Positions 1-9,304 of a DNA stretch of 64,000 nt are shown here, piece after piece. Positions within the stretch are counted from its first letter, which is position 1; each line of letters starts with the position of its first letter. The notes beneath the pieces were generated by a model. It worked only from the letters and a program-made list of their open reading frames with translations, did no database searches and was not told the DNA's origin. The stretch is from G963662265 sp963668545 (GTDB lineage: Bacteria; Spirochaetota; Spirochaetia; CADAEX01): positions 3,410,001-3,474,000 of the forward strand of contig OY764868.1 of the NCBI GenBank assembly GCA_963668545.1. The letters are read 5' to 3'. The position numbers were made by a program, and so were the translations under genes.

Positions 1-126
1 CTTAATTAATCATATTATAGTTTATATTATTTTTCATGTAAAAAATATTTTTATTCATTACGGAAAATAATACCCATCAATCGACAATAATCATCATTAT
101 GTATAAAATCCCTGCAGGAGTATTTG

Positions 127-600
127 ATGAAAAATATTAATCAGATCCTGATTGATGGTGTTGAAGCAACACTTAACAGTGATTTTGAAAAAGCCGAGAA
201 TATTTTCAGAAAAGCACTTGAAATATGTGAGCATGATCATATTATCCTGTATAACCTCGGGATAGTACTGATGAAAACAGAAAGATACAGCGAAGCTCTG
301 GAAATTTTCGAGGCAGCAATTGAAATCAGGGATAATGATCCCGATATCTGGACCGAGGCCGGTCTTGCCTGCCAGAAAACAGGGAAGAAAGACAGGGCAT
401 TATCATGCTACAGCCGGGCAATGGATTATGCTGATGATAAATCTGTCATCTACAACAATATCGGAACAATATACTTTTCAGAGGAAAACTATGCTGAAGC
501 AAAGAAGTATTACAAAATGGCGCTGAAAGAAAACAGCAGCTACACAGAAGCAAGACAGAATCTTGCTCTGGCAAACACTTTTCTTGATGTAATATCCTGA
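127..600 (+). CDS. TPR repeat protein (157 aa)
   Basis: A small protein built almost entirely of tetratricopeptide repeats; about four units can be read, with typical stretches such as YNLGIVL, AGLACQKTG and YNNIGTIYF. No signal peptide or membrane segment is visible, so it is probably a cytoplasmic protein-binding scaffold. TPRs alone do not allow a reaction or partner to be named. I place the start at the ATG at 127 because AGGAG at 116-120 lies six bases upstream; the TTG directly before it is too close to that site. The gene converges with the metallo-hydrolase gene, with three bases between the stop codons. Confidence 0.85.
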   Translation: MKNINQILIDGVEATLNSDFEKAENIFRKALEICEHDHIILYNLGIVLMKTERYSEALEIFEAAIEIRDNDPDIWTEAGLACQKTGKKDRALSCYSRAMDYADDKSVIYNNIGTIYFSEENYAEAKKYYKMALKENSSYTEARQNLALANTFLDVIS

Positions 601-603
601 TAA

Positions 604-1527
604 TCAGAGAAAATATTCACGCCCCTCAACAGCAAGGGAAAAATTCATTTTCCTGTTTATATCGCTGTACTTCTCCCGGTAGAAACTGATAAGGATATCA
701 AGCTCTTCATCTGTTCTTTCAGGATCATGGTGTGTCAGAAGGAGCTTTTTCACCCCTGCCTCAAATGCTTTTTCAATAGCAAATTCATAGCTTGAGTGTC
801 CCCAGCCCAGCTTGTCATTTTCCATTTCATCTTTAGTATACTGGGAATCATATACAAGGATATCTGCTCCGGAAAAGAATTCAACAAGTTTTCTGTTCTC
901 CTCTGCAGCAGCTTCTTCCCCTTCCTCTGCCGCTGTCCTGTCATAGTCGGGATCTTCCGGATCTGTCGGGAAAACATTTCTGAAAGGCTCTGAATCTGTT
1001 GCAATGCAGAAACACCTGCCTCCGCATTCAATCCGGTATCCGAGACACAGGACAGGATGATTGAGATATTTTGTAGTTATTTTAATCCCGTCCCTCAGAT
1101 AAAAAGAGGTTTCCCTCAGGGGGTTGTATTCCATTTCAGCTGAAAGTTCACTCTTTATAACAGGAAAATACCTATACTGGAACTGGCTTCCAATAATTTC
1201 CTCAATTCCCCCCTCTTCATATGTTACAGGGCCGTAAAACCTCAGCTTTGTTGAAGGGATATAAATAGGGGTGAAAAAGGGGAAGCCGAGGATATGATCC
1301 CAGTGTGTATGGGTTATCAGAAAATCAAGTTCAATATTTTTATCCGGGAGATACTTTTTTACAAGATGGTTTCCCAGAAGGCGGAGACCTGATCCCCCGT
1401 CAATAATTATCTCAGTCCCGCCGTCTTCAGGATCTATTTCAAGACAGGTTGTATTTCCGCCGTATTTCATTGTATCTGCTCCCGGACTGGGAATAGATCC
1501 CCTTACTCCCCAGAGTTTTATTCTCAT
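604..1527 (-). CDS. MBL-fold metallo-hydrolase
   Basis: A metallo-beta-lactamase-fold hydrolase of 307 residues. The metal-binding signature THTHWDH is at residues 72-78. Later candidate ligands are the His in YLNHP, the Asp in VYDSQYT and the His in LTHHDPE. The N-terminal KLWGVRGSIPSPG and GGNTTCLEI segments are typical of the branch related to RNase Z, PhnP and cyclic-nucleotide phosphodiesterases, so a phosphodiester substrate is plausible but not shown. No signal peptide is present. It is the last gene of a minus-strand operon behind an HDOD protein, nine bases after that stop, with GAGGT as ribosome binding site. The link with HDOD and TPR proteins suggests a signalling role. Confidence 0.88.
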   Translation of the reverse strand: MRIKLWGVRGSIPSPGADTMKYGGNTTCLEIDPEDGGTEIIIDGGSGLRLLGNHLVKKYLPDKNIELDFLITHTHWDHILGFPFFTPIYIPSTKLRFYGPVTYEEGGIEEIIGSQFQYRYFPVIKSELSAEMEYNPLRETSFYLRDGIKITTKYLNHPVLCLGYRIECGGRCFCIATDSEPFRNVFPTDPEDPDYDRTAAEEGEEAAAEENRKLVEFFSGADILVYDSQYTKDEMENDKLGWGHSSYEFAIEKAFEAGVKKLLLTHHDPERTDEELDILISFYREKYSDINRKMNFSLAVEGREYFL

Positions 1528-1536
1528 AATTAAACC

Positions 1537-2409
1537 TCAGTTTTTTATTTCAAGAAATATTCTGGCTTTTTCCATTTCTTCCTTTACAAATACCCTGATC
1601 CCGTCAAGATATGATTCATCAATCCCGGTCAGCCGCAGGACTTCTTCAGGCGGATCAGGGGGACAGCAGTTTCCGGAAAAATAGCAGCCGTATATATTTG
1701 CCAAATAATCTGCCATAATAACAGTATAAGTCAGTTTCAGGTATTTTGCATCAGCCGATCCCGGATCATGGTGAGAGACTATTACACTTCTGACAGGCTC
1801 TCCGAGGTTCCAGGATTCAGCAATCATCTTTCCTGTAGAAGTGTGGTCCATGCCGAAATAATCTGTTTCAGCTTCATTAATGCTGCTGTATAACCCCTCA
1901 GCCCTTTTTCTTACCATTTCTGTATACTCTTCAGGAAAACAGGATATTAATGGAATTTTTCCGATATCATGAAGAAGACCTGTAATAAAATATTCTTCTA
2001 TTTCCCCTTTTCCTGAAGTGGAATCCCCGGCAATTTTTTTAGCAATAATCCCTGTGCAGAGGGAATGCTCCCAGAACATGTCGCTGTTGAGTTTTATGAA
2101 ATTTTTCTCCTTTCCCATTATTCCCATAACAGCGGAACTCAGGGCAAGATTTTTAACAGTATTCATTCCAAGCATGATTATCGCCCGGACCAGAGAGGTG
2201 ACTTTATCTGAAAGTCCGTAATAGGCAGAGTTTACAAGCTTCATAACCTTTCCCATCAGGACAGGATCAAGACTTATCACCTTGTAGAGGTCAACCGGAG
2301 AGGTTTTGGGATTATCACAGATTTCCTGGACTTTTGAGACAGTAACTGGAAGACTGGGCATATTATTAATATATCTGGAAACAATTTTCAGCCGATCAGC
2401 CTTTTTCAT
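1537..2409 (-). CDS. HDOD domain protein
   Basis: An HDOD-domain protein of 290 residues. The domain covers roughly residues 10-210, starting with a conserved region around NNMPSLPVTVSKV and containing LLHDIGK, an HD-type motif that many HDOD proteins lack. HDOD proteins commonly act as scaffolds or regulators in bacterial signalling, often near c-di-GMP or chemotaxis genes; most have no shown enzyme activity. The ATG overlaps the stop codon of the upstream large TPR gene by one base (TAATG), so the two are probably translationally coupled. GAGGTG in the end of that gene serves as ribosome binding site. No membrane segment is visible. Confidence 0.9.
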   Translation of the reverse strand: MKKADRLKIVSRYINNMPSLPVTVSKVQEICDNPKTSPVDLYKVISLDPVLMGKVMKLVNSAYYGLSDKVTSLVRAIIMLGMNTVKNLALSSAVMGIMGKEKNFIKLNSDMFWEHSLCTGIIAKKIAGDSTSGKGEIEEYFITGLLHDIGKIPLISCFPEEYTEMVRKRAEGLYSSINEAETDYFGMDHTSTGKMIAESWNLGEPVRSVIVSHHDPGSADAKYLKLTYTVIMADYLANIYGCYFSGNCCPPDPPEEVLRLTGIDESYLDGIRVFVKEEMEKARIFLEIKN

Positions 2410-4781
2410 TATTCACCTCTTTTTAGTTTACCAAGAATATTCTCAAGCCTTGAACTGACAGCTTCTCCAGTTCCTTTTTCCGGCAGAAATCCGGCAAGAT
2501 TTTTTATATATGAAAGAGTCCCTGCTATTTCATTTTCGGTTAAATTTCCGTCAACTTCACCGGAATTCTCCGAATCACCCGGAGCCTCCTCTTTTTTTAC
2601 AGTATCAATCAGCCCTTTCTTACCTTTCAGTCTTAGCTTCAGGGAATCAATCCTGAGTTTTGTCATGCTCTGCATGAATTTTGTGTAAAGAGGTTTCCTG
2701 AGGTCAGAAGTCATTTTTTCAAGATGATCAAGAAGTGTAGAAATTTCAGGATTAATATATTCGGAATCATTCCTGAAATCATTGAATCCTTCATCCTCAG
2801 CTATTTCCGGAATATCTTCACTGTCTGCCTGCTGTTTGTTTTCATCAGGCAACTCCTTCTTCTCCGGCACCTTTTTTTCTTCCACTGCAGGATGTTCTTC
2901 GGGAGGAACCGGAACAGGAGGATTAAATGGAGGAGACGGCATATACACAGGAACCGGTGTATACTGGGGAGGAGCTGATCTTTCAACCTGCCGGGTGATT
3001 TCCTCCCTTATTTTCTCCTCTTTTTCCTTGAAATAGCCGTCATTTTTTTCCGGGTCAAACTCTTCCTCAATTTCATCAAGTTTTACCCTGACCTCCTCCT
3101 CGTTTATTTCAATTACAGGCTCTATTCCTCCCACATCAATTATGGGAACATATTCATCTTCAAGCGCGGAAACAGAATCCATAAGAAAGCTTGTTTCCTC
3201 TATAGCTTCCGGCTGCCCTGTATCCTCACGGACAAATTCCTTGATAAATACCCCTATCCGGCTGTTAATCTCATCCCTGTTCTGACTCGCAAAAGATTCT
3301 GAAGCCCTGTCAAAAAGCTCAATCCCTTTACCCAGCATTTCAATATCAATCTCATCCTGTGAACCGATAAGCCGGCTTGCATATTCAACAGACTTTTCCC
3401 TGTCTCCTATCACATTATAGAGATCAACAAAAGAGGAAATTGTTTCACGATAGTTCTGCATATCCCCCTTAAGTGATTTAAGAACATCAAGAGCCTCTTC
3501 GTAGCGCCCCTGTGATTTGAGGACATCGGAATAATTAATTAAAAGGGGGTAATTTCCGGGATCTTTTCTGATAAGTTTCCTGAGGATTTTTTCAGCAGAG
3601 TCCCTGTCTCCGGAAACTATGCAGAGCTGTGATTTTGCAGTATTTACAGACACATTATCTGGTGCCTTTTCCTCTGCCTCCCGGATCACTTTTTCTGCTT
3701 CTTCAATATCCCCCTTTTTAAGAAGAAGCATACCCTTTGACGACAGGGCAGTTATATTGTCAGGCTCTTTTTCAATTATTTTCTCTATTATTTTCTCAGC
3801 TTTTTCTGTTTCCCCTTTATCGATATAAACAGAAGCCTTGTGTATTTTAATCTCATTATCCCCGGGGGACAGCAGCTCTATCCTGCTCAGCTCCTCAAGC
3901 GCATTGTCATATTCCCCGTTCTCCCTGTATATTTCCCCCAGATTGATTGATGCCTTTATGTATCCTGGATTATTTGCAACAGCCTCCCTGAAATACTTCT
4001 TGGCATCCTCCCTGCTGCCGATGTCCCTGTATGTTGCCCCGATATTGTTTTTAACCATCGGATTTTCAGGCTCGATACTGAGGGCATCATGAAAAGTTCT
4101 TATTGCCCGGTTATGCTGCCTGTTTTTCTTGTATGCAATTCCCAGGTTATTGAGACTCTCAACCCAGACAGGCTGTGAAGAGAGAGCATGCTTATACATC
4201 TCAATTGCATTATCCACCCGGTCCATGCTGTCATAAAGTATTCCCAGGTTGTAGAGAAGCGAAGGATTGTTCTCATCAATTTTCAGCCCCTCAAGAAAGA
4301 TTTCCTCTGCTTTTTCATTCTCTCCCAGGTTCTGATAGAGTGTCCCGAGGTTGTTGTAGCACTGGATGAAATTCCTGTTCAGCTGGATTGCTGTTTTAAA
4401 GTATTTTTCAGCATTTTCAAGATCATTGTTTTGTTTATAAATATTTCCAATGTTGTAATTGATTTCAGGGCTGTCGGGCAGAAGAGAAATCGCTTTCTCA
4501 AGATAATAAAGTGCTTTTTCCGGCATGTTTTTCTGCCTGAATGCAACAGCAAGGTTTGAATAACTGTCAGGATTGTCGGGATTTATTGATACAGCTTTCT
4601 GGTAATGATGTTCAGCAGCCTCTGTTTCGCCCTGCATCAGGCAGATATTTCCAAGAGTAATATGAAGCCTGTCGTTTTCAGGATCATTACCAAGAGCATC
4701 TGAGACTATTTCACCGGCTTTTTTGTAATCATTTATCTGGATCAGAGAGGCAATTCTGTCATACAGTTCTTTATCTATCAT
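2409..4781 (-). CDS. Large TPR protein (790 aa)
   Basis: A long TPR protein. About thirteen or fourteen 34-residue repeats fill residues 1-480, with recurring cores such as YSNLAVAF, YNNLGTLYQ and LYNLGILYD. An acidic, then proline-rich linker follows at about 600-660 (for example PVPVYMPSPP and PPVPVPPEE), and the last 100 residues are predicted to be helical and charged. No signal peptide is seen, so a cytoplasmic scaffold is likely. It lies between the LamG/FN3 gene, five bases upstream, and the HDOD gene, which overlaps by one base. The operon arrangement suggests that the four products work together, but nothing here shows on what. Confidence 0.85.
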   Translation of the reverse strand: MIDKELYDRIASLIQINDYKKAGEIVSDALGNDPENDRLHITLGNICLMQGETEAAEHHYQKAVSINPDNPDSYSNLAVAFRQKNMPEKALYYLEKAISLLPDSPEINYNIGNIYKQNNDLENAEKYFKTAIQLNRNFIQCYNNLGTLYQNLGENEKAEEIFLEGLKIDENNPSLLYNLGILYDSMDRVDNAIEMYKHALSSQPVWVESLNNLGIAYKKNRQHNRAIRTFHDALSIEPENPMVKNNIGATYRDIGSREDAKKYFREAVANNPGYIKASINLGEIYRENGEYDNALEELSRIELLSPGDNEIKIHKASVYIDKGETEKAEKIIEKIIEKEPDNITALSSKGMLLLKKGDIEEAEKVIREAEEKAPDNVSVNTAKSQLCIVSGDRDSAEKILRKLIRKDPGNYPLLINYSDVLKSQGRYEEALDVLKSLKGDMQNYRETISSFVDLYNVIGDREKSVEYASRLIGSQDEIDIEMLGKGIELFDRASESFASQNRDEINSRIGVFIKEFVREDTGQPEAIEETSFLMDSVSALEDEYVPIIDVGGIEPVIEINEEEVRVKLDEIEEEFDPEKNDGYFKEKEEKIREEITRQVERSAPPQYTPVPVYMPSPPFNPPVPVPPEEHPAVEEKKVPEKKELPDENKQQADSEDIPEIAEDEGFNDFRNDSEYINPEISTLLDHLEKMTSDLRKPLYTKFMQSMTKLRIDSLKLRLKGKKGLIDTVKKEEAPGDSENSGEVDGNLTENEIAGTLSYIKNLAGFLPEKGTGEAVSSRLENILGKLKRGE

Positions 4782-4786
4782 AAGTC

Positions 4787-6262
4787 TTATCTGCTCCCGG
4801 CTGAAGGTCTGGCACTGATTTCAGAAGAATAACTGCCCCCTTTTTTGATAATACTTCCGGTAGCTGAAGCTGTTTTATAATAGGAGCATACAGTAAAATA
4901 GTAAATCTTGCTGTTATCCAGATTATCTATTACAAGGCTGTTTTTCAATCCTGCATCAACCGGGGATGCTACAGAACCGGTTTCGGAGCCGAAATAATGA
5001 CCTGGTTTTTCCCCTATATAAACAAGATAGCCGTCAATGTCGGAATCAGGAACGGATGACCATCTGAGTTTGATTTTTTTATCCAGTGCTTCAGCTTTTA
5101 CTACTCTCGGAGGAGGTGGAGGGCTTTTTTCATCATATTTAAGCCTGATCTGGTTTACTGCGGGACTTGACTTCTTTTCCCCATCAGAAAAAAGCTCCCC
5201 CTTTATATACAGAAACCTGCCACCTGACAGCCTTCCCTTGCCCCTGACAAGCTGTTTCCAGCCTGAGGAATCAGCTCCAGGAAAAGATGGACTGTCAGTA
5301 AGATAATAATAATATTTTACATCAGTTCCGGGAGGAACAATGTCCCTGAAATCGACGTCAAAGATTTCTGACTTGCTGTGCTTTAAATCAATAATATCTG
5401 TTATAAAATATCCTGAATGATAACCAATCCTGCTGAGACTCAGATTTTCAACCCATTCGCCCTGGATACGGAATTCGTCAAGAGCCCCTGTAAAATTCTT
5501 GCCCATTTCTATCCGGCTGCTGTCTCCTGCATAGAAAGGATAGGTGGATCCTCCCTCCTTCCCTTCCCTGTTAACATATGCAACTGCCTCGGGAATTCCA
5601 TCAAAAAGGTATTCAAGCAGGCCGGTTTCAGAACTGTAGCGGAGAAGATGGTGCGACCATTTCAGGGGGATAATCCTTTTGTTCCCTTTCAGGGTCAGGC
5701 TGAACGGACTTTTTTCAAACGGGAGAAAAAGGTTCTTTATTTCCCAGGTGACACAACGGTCTTCAAGATAACAGCGGAAAAGCTGGGGAAGTGTTGAAGT
5801 TCCAGTATCTGTATAGTTCTCATATATGAAATAGGTTTCTCCGTCTTTTGTATTTCTGCTGTAAAGCCAGAATTCCACAGTAAAGTCTCCTGAATAAACC
5901 CTGTCGGGGAAAAAGCTTCTCCCCTCGGTATTCAGAACAAGGGAGCTGCTGTTCTCATTAAAAAGGCCTCCCCCTTTCCCGAGTTTCTTCAAATCTACGG
6001 AAATATTCAGATTGGAAGCCCTGCTGCGTCCTGTTGCATCATACTCATCATTTTCATTGAAATGCATGAGAAGTATGGTTTTTGCATCAGGTGAAAATTC
6101 ATTTTCCCTGACAGTAAGTGAAATATTGCTGTTTATATCGAATTTCTTTTCAATATTCACCATTTCTGCAAGAGGCCAGAATTTATTTCCAATTTCATAT
6201 TCCCGGTCAGCCGGATACAGACTGAAGAGAGGCATTATTAATAAAAATACTATCTTTTTCAC
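4787..6262 (-). CDS. Exported LamG-like/fibronectin type III protein
   Basis: A probably secreted or periplasmic protein of 491 residues, starting with a GTG at 6262 and a hydrophobic signal sequence (KIVFLLIMPLFSLYPA). A concanavalin-like LamG domain at roughly residues 80-270 is recognised from ILLMHFNEND and FTVEFWLYS. A fibronectin type III-like domain at about 385-480 is recognised from DKKIKLRWS and DGYLVYIGE. Both are typically carbohydrate- or protein-binding, so it may act as a surface adhesin or sensor. It is the first gene of the four-gene minus-strand operon ending at 604. An AT-rich promoter region with TATAAT-like words lies at 6280-6300. Confidence 0.8.
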   Translation of the reverse strand: MKKIVFLLIMPLFSLYPADREYEIGNKFWPLAEMVNIEKKFDINSNISLTVRENEFSPDAKTILLMHFNENDEYDATGRSRASNLNISVDLKKLGKGGGLFNENSSSLVLNTEGRSFFPDRVYSGDFTVEFWLYSRNTKDGETYFIYENYTDTGTSTLPQLFRCYLEDRCVTWEIKNLFLPFEKSPFSLTLKGNKRIIPLKWSHHLLRYSSETGLLEYLFDGIPEAVAYVNREGKEGGSTYPFYAGDSSRIEMGKNFTGALDEFRIQGEWVENLSLSRIGYHSGYFITDIIDLKHSKSEIFDVDFRDIVPPGTDVKYYYYLTDSPSFPGADSSGWKQLVRGKGRLSGGRFLYIKGELFSDGEKKSSPAVNQIRLKYDEKSPPPPPRVVKAEALDKKIKLRWSSVPDSDIDGYLVYIGEKPGHYFGSETGSVASPVDAGLKNSLVIDNLDNSKIYYFTVCSYYKTASATGSIIKKGGSYSSEISARPSAGSR

Positions 6263-6389
6263 TGGTCAAAATCTCTTTGTAATTATTATTATATTATAAG
6301 ACCGGAATTAGAGTTTTATTTTTTTCATCAAAAGCGCATGGAACATGAAAATAAAGCAGTTCTTTTAATGAATGAAAGCTGACTATTAT

Positions 6390-6412
6390 CTGAAGAGATA
6401 AATATTCTTCAG
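6390..6412. promoter_or_regulatory. Inverted repeat upstream of uvrC
   Basis: CTGAAGA at 6390-6396 and TCTTCAG at 6406-6412 form perfect 7-bp arms around a 9-base AT-rich spacer, about 60 bases before the uvrC start. The flanks extend the symmetry imperfectly (TTATCTG on the left, CAGATAA on the right). Since lexA is 3.5 kb away and uvrC is a repair gene, this could be a LexA operator. That is an inference from position only, because the operator of this organism's LexA is unknown to me. Confidence 0.35.
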
Positions 6413-6473
6413 CAGATAACTGTTAATTTCTCAATTTTCGGCCTAATTAACCTTATTGGAATTATCGGCAGAA

Positions 6474-8300
6474 ATGAAAGATACAAAAGAAAATAGACAA
6501 TATCTTAATCAGCTTGTTGATGATCTTCCGGATAAGCCGGGAGTTTATCTGATGAAAGATTCAGATAAAAAAATCATTTACATAGGTAAAGCAAAGAACC
6601 TCAGGAACAGGGTAAAATCCTATTTCTCTGGTAAAAAAGAGCTCAAGACATCATATCTTGTTAAAAGAATAGCTGATATTGAAATTATTACAACCTCAAC
6701 AGAATATGAAGCTCTTATTCTTGAAAACAATCTGATAAAGAAATGGAAACCCCGCTACAATATAAACCTGAAAGACGGGAAATCATTTCCAGTAATCAAG
6801 ATATCAAACGAGGAATATCCATGCATATACAGAACCAGAAGAATTATCAATGACGGAGCATCATACTTCGGACCTTTCCCGGGGATAAGGAGTATAGACA
6901 TTTATCTTGAGCTGGTTAACAGGAGATACAAAATCAGAAAATGCAGGGGAAAACTTAAAAAAAGGGATGCCCCCTGTCTCTACTATCACATAGGGCAGTG
7001 TTCCTCCCCATGTACAGGAAAAGCCGATCCCGGAGAATACAGAAAAGAGGTCGCAGAAGTGGAAAAAATACTGACCGGGGATGTAAGCTCTCTCCTCTCT
7101 GAATTCCGTAAGAATATGGATTCCTGCGCAGCATCGCTTGAATTTGAAAAAGCAGCAGAATACAGGGACCTGATAAACTCGATTGAGAGTATAAATGAGG
7201 ACCAGCTTGTCGAGGATTTTGACAGGGAGAAAAGAGATTATATTTCATTGATCAATGATGACAGCTTCAGCGCTTTTACAGTTCTTCAGATGAGGGGGGG
7301 AAAACTTTCAGGAAAATCTGTCTATGTTTCAGAAACAGGCGACAGGAATGAGGAAATAATGACCTCTTTTCTCATACAGTACTACAGCAGGTTTTCAGAA
7401 GATAACTTCCATTCTGCAGAAGGCTATCCGGAAAGGATAACAGTCAATGTTCTTCCGGAAACAGATCTGATTGAGAAATATTTTGAAGAAAAAAGAATCT
7501 CTCTCAGGCTTCATCTCCCTGAAGACAGGAGGGATGCAGCCCTGATAAGAATGGGAGAGGAGAACGGTAAGCTGGAACTCCTTAAAAAGAAGAAGTCTGC
7601 AGAATATCTTCTCCCCCTCAGGGAACTGAAAAAGGTCCTCTCTCTCCCGTCTCTTCCGAAAAGAATTGAAGGCTTTGACATTGCCCATCTTGGAGGCAGG
7701 CATACAGTCGCTTCCATGGTAAGCTTTCTGAACGGCAGGCCGGATAAAACAGAATACCGATACTTCCACATTAAATCGCTTCCTGAGAACAGCATTGATG
7801 ACTACGGATCAATACGGGAAGCTGTCGCCCGGAGATATACAAGGGTGCTTAACGAAAAACTTTCAAAACCGGACCTTATTCTGATTGACGGGGGCAAGGG
7901 GCAGGTATCTGCAGCACAGTCCATATTAACTGCCCTGGGAATGGAAAGCGTTCCACTTGCAGGGCTTGCAAAACAGCATGAATGGATATACCTTCCTGAC
8001 AGAAATGAACCTGTAATACTCGCGGAAAATTCCCCGGCAAGAAACCTGCTACAGTATGTAAGAGATGAAGCCCACCGGTTTGCCACTTCTTTCAACAAGA
8101 ACCTCAGGAAAAAGGATATCAGGTTTTCATCACTGGAAAGCATCCCTGGAATAGGCCCTTCAAGAAGCCTGAAACTGATGAATGAATTTCAGAACATAGA
8201 AAATATCAAAAAAGCTGAACCATATGAAATAAAGGAACGGACAGGAATACCTATTGCAGCGGCTGAAAAGTTACGGAAATACCTTGAGGGCAAAAGCTGA
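6474..8300 (+). CDS. uvrC: UvrABC excinuclease subunit C
   Basis: The nuclease subunit of the UvrABC nucleotide-excision-repair complex, which cuts the damaged strand on both sides of a lesion. From this start it has 608 residues, normal for the family. Domains in order: GIY-YIG nuclease near the N-terminus (PDKPGVYLMKD and IIYIGKAKNLRNRV), the UVR motif (FEKAAEYRDLI) that binds UvrB, the RNase H-like C-terminal nuclease (EGFDIAHLGG and LILIDGGKGQ) and a final helix-hairpin-helix (SIPGIGPSRS). No clear Shine-Dalgarno sequence supports either the ATG at 6474 or an in-frame TTG at 6456. I prefer the ATG. It stands alone on the plus strand, convergent with holA. Confidence 0.96.
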   Translation: MKDTKENRQYLNQLVDDLPDKPGVYLMKDSDKKIIYIGKAKNLRNRVKSYFSGKKELKTSYLVKRIADIEIITTSTEYEALILENNLIKKWKPRYNINLKDGKSFPVIKISNEEYPCIYRTRRIINDGASYFGPFPGIRSIDIYLELVNRRYKIRKCRGKLKKRDAPCLYYHIGQCSSPCTGKADPGEYRKEVAEVEKILTGDVSSLLSEFRKNMDSCAASLEFEKAAEYRDLINSIESINEDQLVEDFDREKRDYISLINDDSFSAFTVLQMRGGKLSGKSVYVSETGDRNEEIMTSFLIQYYSRFSEDNFHSAEGYPERITVNVLPETDLIEKYFEEKRISLRLHLPEDRRDAALIRMGEENGKLELLKKKKSAEYLLPLRELKKVLSLPSLPKRIEGFDIAHLGGRHTVASMVSFLNGRPDKTEYRYFHIKSLPENSIDDYGSIREAVARRYTRVLNEKLSKPDLILIDGGKGQVSAAQSILTALGMESVPLAGLAKQHEWIYLPDRNEPVILAENSPARNLLQYVRDEAHRFATSFNKNLRKKDIRFSSLESIPGIGPSRSLKLMNEFQNIENIKKAEPYEIKERTGIPIAAAEKLRKYLEGKS

Positions 8301-8305
8301 TATTA

Positions 8306-9304
8306 TCAGGATTTGTATTCAATCAAGGATACTGCGTCTTCCCCTTTTTTCTTAATAAAACAAAAAACAAAGACTGGAAACATGATATGCTGGATTTCCT
8401 GTCTGACATTTCGGAAAAACACATCATATTCTGCAATCATTGAAATAAGGGATTCAATTTCAGATGCTGAATAGTTATTCAATCCTGCCTGATAAGTCTT
8501 CTGCATCTTTTTGCTTCTGATTTTCAGGGCCTGACACGCTTCTGGAAAAGGTTTCCTTTCATCGGTCAGTATTTTCAGCTGATAAAGAGTTCTGAGCTGC
8601 CAGAGAAGTCCTGCCAGGAGCTGGACAGGGTTGCTTTCCCCGGAGAGAAATATGTTCTTTGCAGTTTCTATTGATTTCTGGAGATCACATCCAGCCATTC
8701 TTTCAAACAGTGAAAAAACATTCTCCTCTCTCCTGTCATAAAAAAAGGATTCAATCCTCTCTTCCGTAACTGTTTCACCGGGATTAAAGAACAGGATAAG
8801 CTTGCTGCATTCTTCAGCCAGAACATCTGTGCTGCTTTCAAGCATATCACTCAGGAAATCAACTGCATTGCTTTCAATAATGATATTTTCCTTTTTGAAG
8901 AAATTCATTATCCAGCTCTTTTTCCTGTTTTCAAACATTTCCCAGAATATTTTTTTGTTTGAAGGTGGAATAAGTTTTTCTATTCTGCCGTCTGCCCTGA
9001 CCCCGTCATCAGAGAGAACAAGGCAGGAATCTTCTGCAGGTTTTTTTAGATATTCGACAATAAGGTCAGTATCCTTCTTTTTCATCTCAGAAAAGTTGTT
9101 CAGGATTACAAGTTTTGATGATGAAAAAAGGGAAATATTCTGTAAAGTTGAAAGAATTTCACCCGCTTCGGTATCATATGGATAAAATGTATATTCCTCG
9201 GGGGGAGAGGAGAATTTCTTCTCCATTTTTATTTTAATGCTTTTTATAAATTCCTTTTTTTCTCCCAGCTCAGGCCCGAGAAGCAGATAATTAGCGTCAG
9301 TCAT
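8306..9304 (-). CDS. holA: DNA polymerase III subunit delta
   Basis: The delta subunit of the clamp loader, which opens the sliding clamp with the DnaX and delta-prime subunits. At 332 residues it has the usual length. It is recognised from the N-terminal NYLLLGPELGEKKEFI region, the SKLVILNNFSEMKK segment, and the C-terminal collar-like helices with LLAGLLWQLRTLYQLK. The sequence is weakly conserved, as is usual for delta. The gene overlaps the end of lexA by eight bases and is the last gene of the long minus-strand block, converging with uvrC. Confidence 0.85.
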   Translation of the reverse strand: MTDANYLLLGPELGEKKEFIKSIKIKMEKKFSSPPEEYTFYPYDTEAGEILSTLQNISLFSSSKLVILNNFSEMKKKDTDLIVEYLKKPAEDSCLVLSDDGVRADGRIEKLIPPSNKKIFWEMFENRKKSWIMNFFKKENIIIESNAVDFLSDMLESSTDVLAEECSKLILFFNPGETVTEERIESFFYDRREENVFSLFERMAGCDLQKSIETAKNIFLSGESNPVQLLAGLLWQLRTLYQLKILTDERKPFPEACQALKIRSKKMQKTYQAGLNNYSASEIESLISMIAEYDVFFRNVRQEIQHIMFPVFVFCFIKKKGEDAVSLIEYKS

